From Muribaculaceae bacterium (GTDB lineage: Bacteria; Bacteroidota; Bacteroidia; Bacteroidales; Muribaculaceae): a stretch of DNA of 10,335 nucleotides. The notes beneath the pieces were generated by a model. That model was not told where the DNA came from, searched no databases, and worked only from the letters and a program-made list of their open reading frames with translations. Made by a program: the position numbers and the translations under genes. Location of the stretch: assembly GCA_029056365.1 (NCBI GenBank), contig JAIDBM010000168.1, positions 1 through 10,335 on the forward strand. Direction: 5' to 3'. Below, piece by piece: positions 6,533 through 10,335 of this stretch. Within the stretch, counting starts at the first letter, position 1. Every line of letters starts with the position of its first letter.

Positions 6533-7137
6533 GAACCTACACAATATATCCCGACAACATCGACAGCCGGGTAATCGACAAGGCTGTGGCCTTGTTGCGT
6601 GAAGGCGGAGTGCTTATATATCCCACCGATACACTTTATGCCATGGGCTGTGATGCCCTCAATCCGAAAGCGGTGGAGAAACTGTGCCGTCTCAAGGGAA
6701 TAGACCCCGACAGACAGCTTCTTTCGATAATATGCTCCGACATAGCCCAGGCATCGGAATATTCGCGTATCGACAACCGGGCGTTCCGTCTGCTCAGACA
6801 ATATACCCCCGGACCGTTCACATTCGTGTTGCCTGCGGCCCATACATTGCCGCGCCAGTTCAAGGGACGCAAGACGGTTGGCGTGCGTATCCCCGACAAT
6901 GCCGTGGCCCGTGCCATCGCGTCGGCGCTCGGAAATCCGGTAATGTCATCGTCGGTTGCACCCGACGACCCTGATGACATAGTGTCGCCGGCAGCTCTGG
7001 CTATCGATTTCGAATACAGGGCCGATGCTTTGATTGATGGCGGAGAAGGACTTGATGTTCCATCAACAGTGGTCGATGTGACCGACTCGTCAAATCCGAC
7101 AGTACTCCGGGAGGGAGCCGGACAATTTGCCGACTGA
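6529..7137 (+). CDS. Sua5/YciO/YrdC family protein, YciO-like
   Basis: A 202-residue protein with the Sua5/YciO/YrdC fold. Relatives TsaC/Sua5 make threonylcarbamoyl-AMP from threonine, bicarbonate and ATP for the t6A tRNA modification. Visible landmarks are YPTDTLYAMGCDA (31-43), RLKGIDPDRQLLSIIC (54-69), YTPGPFTFVLPA (92-103), GVRIPDN (118-124) and the end PSTVVDVTD...VLREGAG (178-198). Overall it resembles E. coli YciO (RQ...C.D, FRL....TPG..TF.L, S.S region) more than TsaC. The TSAN-type serine/asparagine motif is replaced by MSSSVAPDD (139-147), with no asparagine. Automatic annotation would likely call it threonylcarbamoyl-AMP synthase, but activity is unproven for YciO-type members. 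The frame is open to 6439, but ATG 6529, overlapping the rfbC stop, matches the family start. Confidence 0.88.
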   Translation: MRTYTIYPDNIDSRVIDKAVALLREGGVLIYPTDTLYAMGCDALNPKAVEKLCRLKGIDPDRQLLSIICSDIAQASEYSRIDNRAFRLLRQYTPGPFTFVLPAAHTLPRQFKGRKTVGVRIPDNAVARAIASALGNPVMSSSVAPDDPDDIVSPAALAIDFEYRADALIDGGEGLDVPSTVVDVTDSSNPTVLREGAGQFAD

Positions 7138-8057
7138 TGGAACTGCGTGAACTCACCGTTGAAGAACTTTACCGGGAATTCCCCGAATCGGTGACGCCTT
7201 ACGGCAGCAACGCCTTCAGTATGCTCAACGCCGGCAAGGCCGACCGCATTGCCGCATTTTCGTTGTTCGATGTCAAGGGAAAAGCCCGGTTGGGCATATT
7301 GCTCGGCATGCGCGAGGGGGTATGGCGTCTGCCATTTTCTGCACCGTTCGGCGAAATCCTGTACCGCAGGCCGCAGACACTGGATACGTGTATCGGCCTG
7401 GCCTCATCGCTTGCGGCCCGGCTTGATTCACCGCTGAGTCTTACACTGGCGGCCGATTTCTATGATCCGGTTATGCTTCCGCGACTGAAAGGAGCATTCG
7501 CCACTGTTGCCCGGAGTGTGTATTCCGATTACAACTACAGTTATCCGCTTACGCGCTATGGCGATTTTTCAGCCGGTCTTGGCGGAAATGCCCGAAACCA
7601 TTACAACCGGGCCCTGCGGGCCGGATTCACATATACACCGGGGGCCGATCCTCAGAGGGTGTATGAGGTGATACGCCGTAACCGGGCATGGCGTGGATAT
7701 CCGCTTGCCATGAGTTATGCCGACCTGTCGGCGACAGCTGAAATAGTGCCTGTCGACTGGCATTTGCTTACACTTGGCGAGTGCGATGTGGCTGCCGCAG
7801 TTGTCTACAGACTTAATGAACGTGTGGCCCAGGTGATATATTGGGGCGATGTCGACGGCTATGGCGCCGTGCGCCCGATGAATCTGCTGGCCGGCAAGGT
7901 TGCCGACTATTATCGTAGGGCCGGTTTCACCACACTCGACATCGGTCCGAGTTCAAGCCGGGGCGTGCCGGATTGCGGACTTTGCACATTCAAGGAAAGT
8001 CTTGGATGCGACCTTTCGTTTAAACCAACATATATAGTAGATACCCGGAATGAATGA
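7137..8057 (+). CDS. FemAB/GNAT-like putative acyltransferase, uncharacterised
   Basis: A 306-residue cytoplasmic-looking protein with no signal peptide or membrane segment. I recognise it as a family of uncharacterised Bacteroidota proteins with a FemAB/GNAT-like layout, not as a named gene. Conserved-looking blocks are RLPFSAPFGEILY (64-76), NARNHYNRALRAGF (151-164), NRAWRGYPLAMS (182-193), DVAAAVVYRLNERVAQVIYWGD (217-238), AVRPMNLLAGKVADYYRRAG (244-263) and LDIGPSS...GLCTFKESLGC (267-291). The last two resemble the acyl-donor-binding part of GNAT-type folds. Such proteins transfer aminoacyl or acyl groups, often onto envelope precursors; the substrate here is unknown. The ATG shares one base with the preceding stop (TGATG), and the end overlaps the acyltransferase-3 gene by 8 bases. 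Its pairing with that gene hints at joint acyl modification, but this is inference. Confidence 0.75.
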   Translation: MELRELTVEELYREFPESVTPYGSNAFSMLNAGKADRIAAFSLFDVKGKARLGILLGMREGVWRLPFSAPFGEILYRRPQTLDTCIGLASSLAARLDSPLSLTLAADFYDPVMLPRLKGAFATVARSVYSDYNYSYPLTRYGDFSAGLGGNARNHYNRALRAGFTYTPGADPQRVYEVIRRNRAWRGYPLAMSYADLSATAEIVPVDWHLLTLGECDVAAAVVYRLNERVAQVIYWGDVDGYGAVRPMNLLAGKVADYYRRAGFTTLDIGPSSSRGVPDCGLCTFKESLGCDLSFKPTYIVDTRNE

Positions 8058-9117
8058 ATTGAAATCCAAACCCCGTATAGAATATGTCGACCTTGTAAAG
8101 GGATTCTGCATGTTCTTCGTAGTCTCGTTTCACTGCCATGTTACATATTGTCCGTGGCTGTACGATCTGGTACGCTGCATGTATCTTCCGGCGTTTTTTT
8201 TCTGTGCGGCGCTGTTTTTCAATTCCGATGTACCGTTCAGGCGCTTTCTTGTGCGGAAGATAAACCTGCTGCTTGTGCCCTGGGCGTTTTTTCTGCTCGT
8301 TTGTCTTGCCGGATATAGCGTTGTGTATGCCATAGGGCGGATTGTGCCGGCTTCCGGCATAAGCTGGCAGTCGGTGCTGGGCGATTATTCGCCGTACGGA
8401 TTCATAAAATTTCCGGCCAATCTTCCATCCTGGTACCTGTGGTGTATATTTTTTTCGTTCATGGCATACTATGCGGTGTCGAGGCTGGGCCGGCATATTC
8501 TGTTGCGGGGATTGCTTGTGGTGGCCTCGGCTCTCGCAGGCTGGTATTTTGAGCAATATGATGTAAGAGTGTCGTTACGCGGCAATATCGTGATGATGTT
8601 TCTTTATGATTTTCATTTCTTCACCGCGCTCGAAATGCTGCCGTTCATGTTTGCCGGCGAAGAACTACGGCGGCGCGGCTTGCTTGAATTCCGGTTCCGG
8701 AGTCTGTGGGGTGTTGCGGTCATAATGATATCTTCGGCAGTATGGGCCATATATTCCGGAAAAGTGTTCGTGACTCTTTACGGGCATGTATGGCCGCTGG
8801 AGGCATATCTGCCTGGATTCGCAGGCACGGCCTCCGTGTTCGCGATAATGGCAGTGATACGACGTTTCCCGCTGTTGCATTTCCTCGGACGCTACAGTCT
8901 CACCGTTCTTTGCACACATTATATGCTGTTTCTGGCACTGGAGAACTTCATCAGCAATCCATGGCTTCTGTTTGTCTGTGTGCTTGTGGCAACGCTTGCA
9001 GCCGTGAAGCTGTTTGTAACATATTGTCCGTCATTTACCGGCCAGCGGAATCTGATACCGTTGCCGACGTCATGCCGGCAAACTTCACCTGAAAAAGATT
9101 ATGGAAGAATTGCGTGA
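8050..9117 (+). CDS. Acyltransferase 3 (OafA/WecH-type) membrane protein
   Basis: A 355-residue integral membrane protein of the acyltransferase-3 family, which moves acetyl or other acyl groups onto surface sugars and similar acceptors. The start has the family signature YVDLVKGFCMFFVVSFHCH (12-30) with Asp14, Lys17 and the key-position His28. MYLPAFFFCAALFF (44-57), LPSWYLWCIFF (125-135) and LGRYSLTVLCTHYML (279-293, His290) are the other hallmark segments. About ten hydrophobic segments are spread over residues 15-325, as expected. There is no extra periplasmic domain, so it is the short single-domain form. The acceptor is unknown; with rfbC in the same operon a rhamnose-containing glycan is possible. 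The coding sequence carries T8 (8194-8201) and T7 (8449-8455) runs. It overlaps the upstream gene by 8 bases and the downstream gene by 17. Confidence 0.9.
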   Translation: MNELKSKPRIEYVDLVKGFCMFFVVSFHCHVTYCPWLYDLVRCMYLPAFFFCAALFFNSDVPFRRFLVRKINLLLVPWAFFLLVCLAGYSVVYAIGRIVPASGISWQSVLGDYSPYGFIKFPANLPSWYLWCIFFSFMAYYAVSRLGRHILLRGLLVVASALAGWYFEQYDVRVSLRGNIVMMFLYDFHFFTALEMLPFMFAGEELRRRGLLEFRFRSLWGVAVIMISSAVWAIYSGKVFVTLYGHVWPLEAYLPGFAGTASVFAIMAVIRRFPLLHFLGRYSLTVLCTHYMLFLALENFISNPWLLFVCVLVATLAAVKLFVTYCPSFTGQRNLIPLPTSCRQTSPEKDYGRIA

Positions 9118-10279
9118 TTTCCTTACCGGGCATCTGTCGTGGCCGGCAGCACGTGAGGCGGTGTTGCTATGTGTGATAGCGCTATTGGCCGCAATATCGT
9201 ATTTTGTGATGGGCTGGCTGATGAAGCATGTGGAGCGTCTGGTGAAGTACACCGCCACAACCATCGACGACATATTGCTCAACGATATGATGCGCAAGGC
9301 CTTGTCGCGGCTCGTTCCGGCTCTTGTTGTAAATTGGCTGTTACCGCAGCTTTACAACAACACCACATCGCTGTATTCGTGGATAACCACGCTAACGGCG
9401 CTCTATGTGCTTGTGGCCGTGATATATGTGTGTATAGTACTTGTAAGAAATCTCTATCATCTGATGGAGGACAGCGAGAAGACCAGGCGATATGCGGTGA
9501 AGGGCATCTTTCAGATGGTGCGCCTTGTTATAGTGTGCATCGGGGTTATAATAGGCCTGAGTATAATTCTGGGGCGGGAGCCGGTGGCCATAGTAACCGC
9601 AATCGGAGCATCGGCGGCGGTGCTTATGCTGGTGTTCAAGGATACAATACTCGGACTTGTGGCTTCGGTACAGCTCTCGGCCAACAACATGCTGCGCAAG
9701 GGCGACTGGCTTGTGTGCGATTCGCATGGAATAAACGGTACCGTAACAGACGTGTCGCTCACAACCGTAAAGGTTCTCAACTGGGACAATTCAGTATCTA
9801 CCATACCTCCGTATACTCTGGTTACCGATTCGTTCCGGAACTATCAGGCCATGCGTGATTCAGGAGGCAGGCGTGTGGAGCGTTCGATTCTGATCGATAT
9901 CAACACCGTGCGCTTCCTTGACGCCATTGAACTCGAACGCCTCAAGGCCCGCGGACGCCTTGACGGAATGGATGCCGCCGCCGGAGGCGATATGGTGAAT
10001 CTGCATCTTCTGAGACTGTATCTCGAAAAATTCATAGGCACTGACAGCCGGGTGAATGCATCCATGCTGTTCATGGTGCGCCAGATGGCCCCCACGCCAC
10101 AGGGTTTGCCGCTGCAATTATATTTCTTTACAAACACTACCGAATGGCGGGAATATGAACGTGTACAGAGCGATATGTTCGACCACGTCTATGCCATAAT
10201 CAACGAATTCGGACTGCGTATCTACCAGGCACCGGCCGGCAGCGATATCAGCCGTCTTGCACACGGCTCTTTCATTTAA
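9101..10279 (+). CDS. MscS-family mechanosensitive ion channel, YbdG-like
   Basis: A 392-residue inner-membrane channel that would open under membrane tension and release solutes during osmotic downshock. Hydrophobic segments lie at about 18-41, 71-85, 94-118, 137-158 and 163-189. The last is the pore helix, GASAAVLMLVFKDTILGLVASVQL (169-192), and leads into the MscS beta domain (NMLRKGDWLVCDSHGINGTVTDVSLTTVKV). The block MRDSGGRRVERSI (251-263) and the C-terminal GLPLQLYFFTNTTEW...RVQSDMFDHVYAII place it with E. coli YbdG, which is about the same length, rather than small MscS. The start overlaps the acyltransferase by 17 bases, so it belongs to the same transcript. It is the last gene before the terminator at 10305-10335. 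YbdG-type channels respond weakly or conditionally; actual gating here is not known. Confidence 0.94.
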   Translation: MEELRDFLTGHLSWPAAREAVLLCVIALLAAISYFVMGWLMKHVERLVKYTATTIDDILLNDMMRKALSRLVPALVVNWLLPQLYNNTTSLYSWITTLTALYVLVAVIYVCIVLVRNLYHLMEDSEKTRRYAVKGIFQMVRLVIVCIGVIIGLSIILGREPVAIVTAIGASAAVLMLVFKDTILGLVASVQLSANNMLRKGDWLVCDSHGINGTVTDVSLTTVKVLNWDNSVSTIPPYTLVTDSFRNYQAMRDSGGRRVERSILIDINTVRFLDAIELERLKARGRLDGMDAAAGGDMVNLHLLRLYLEKFIGTDSRVNASMLFMVRQMAPTPQGLPLQLYFFTNTTEWREYERVQSDMFDHVYAIINEFGLRIYQAPAGSDISRLAHGSFI

Positions 10280-10304
10280 ACTAAAATAAAGAGCACATCC
10301 TCCC

Positions 10305-10335
10305 TTACCCGCTTCAGTCCGGAGCGGGTAATTTT
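10305..10335 (+). terminator. Intrinsic terminator of the rfbC-mscS operon
   Basis: TTACCCGCT (10305-10313) pairs perfectly with AGCGGGTAA (10323-10331). The stem extends inward by a T-G wobble and a C-G pair to a loop AGTCC (10316-10320). TTTT follows at 10332-10335 and may continue past the window edge. It begins 25 bases after the channel gene stop and closes the five-gene unit. Confidence 0.85.

Noticed and set aside
8020..8556. Minus-strand reading frame (178 codons) opposite the acyltransferase gene
   Set aside because: It is antisense to a clear membrane-protein gene. Its Lys/Arg/His-rich sequence is what hydrophobic codons give when read in reverse.
1..10335. CRISPR arrays, tRNAs, rRNAs, insertion sequences, transposase or phage genes, toxin-antitoxin pairs
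   Set aside because: I looked through genes and gaps and saw no regularly spaced repeats, tRNA-like folds or mobile-element proteins. All gaps are under 200 bases.

Overview
The window looks like chromosomal DNA from a Bacteroidota member, most likely order Bacteroidales. A Muribaculaceae-like gut commensal is a guess from the moderately high G+C and the protein flavour. The evidence is a DUF4491 protein and a DUF4369-type lipoprotein (both typical of Bacteroidota), a RecQ with the C-terminal helix-turn-helix tail seen in this phylum, TAnnTTTG-type -7 promoter boxes, and start codons without convincing Shine-Dalgarno sequences. Coding density is very high. I see no mobile element, CRISPR array, tRNA or rRNA.

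Left block (1-1496, minus strand): a tight greA -> HIT protein -> lipoprotein unit. Gaps are 1 and 4 bases, and the lipoprotein runs off the left edge. A Bacteroidota-type promoter drives it. The roughly 80-base greA leader holds an imperfect long hairpin followed directly by eight T residues, a candidate attenuator. Divergent from it is a small DUF4491 membrane protein (1685-2014, plus). Its own -7 box ends only 4 bases before its ATG, so its mRNA may be leaderless, and two abutting inverted repeats lie just upstream.

Middle block (2127-5860, minus strand): a periplasmic S41 (C-terminal processing) protease followed by recQ, joined by an ATGA overlap. Its promoter at 5879-5911 is back to back with a plus-strand -7 box, giving a very compact divergent promoter.

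Right block (5972-10279, plus strand): five overlapping genes ending in an intrinsic terminator at the right edge. They are rfbC (dTDP-rhamnose precursor epimerase), a YciO-like Sua5/YciO/YrdC protein, an uncharacterised FemAB/GNAT-like protein, an acyltransferase-3 membrane protein and a YbdG-like MscS channel. Several members point to surface polysaccharide synthesis or modification and envelope stress, but no common pathway is proven.

Most of the window is ordinary housekeeping and envelope content. I do not see a clear new multi-gene system. The best leads for a second look are regulatory: the greA leader hairpin, the probable leaderless DUF4491 gene with its paired palindromes, and the fused divergent promoter. 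The uncharacterised FemAB/GNAT-like gene in the right-hand operon is the best protein lead.
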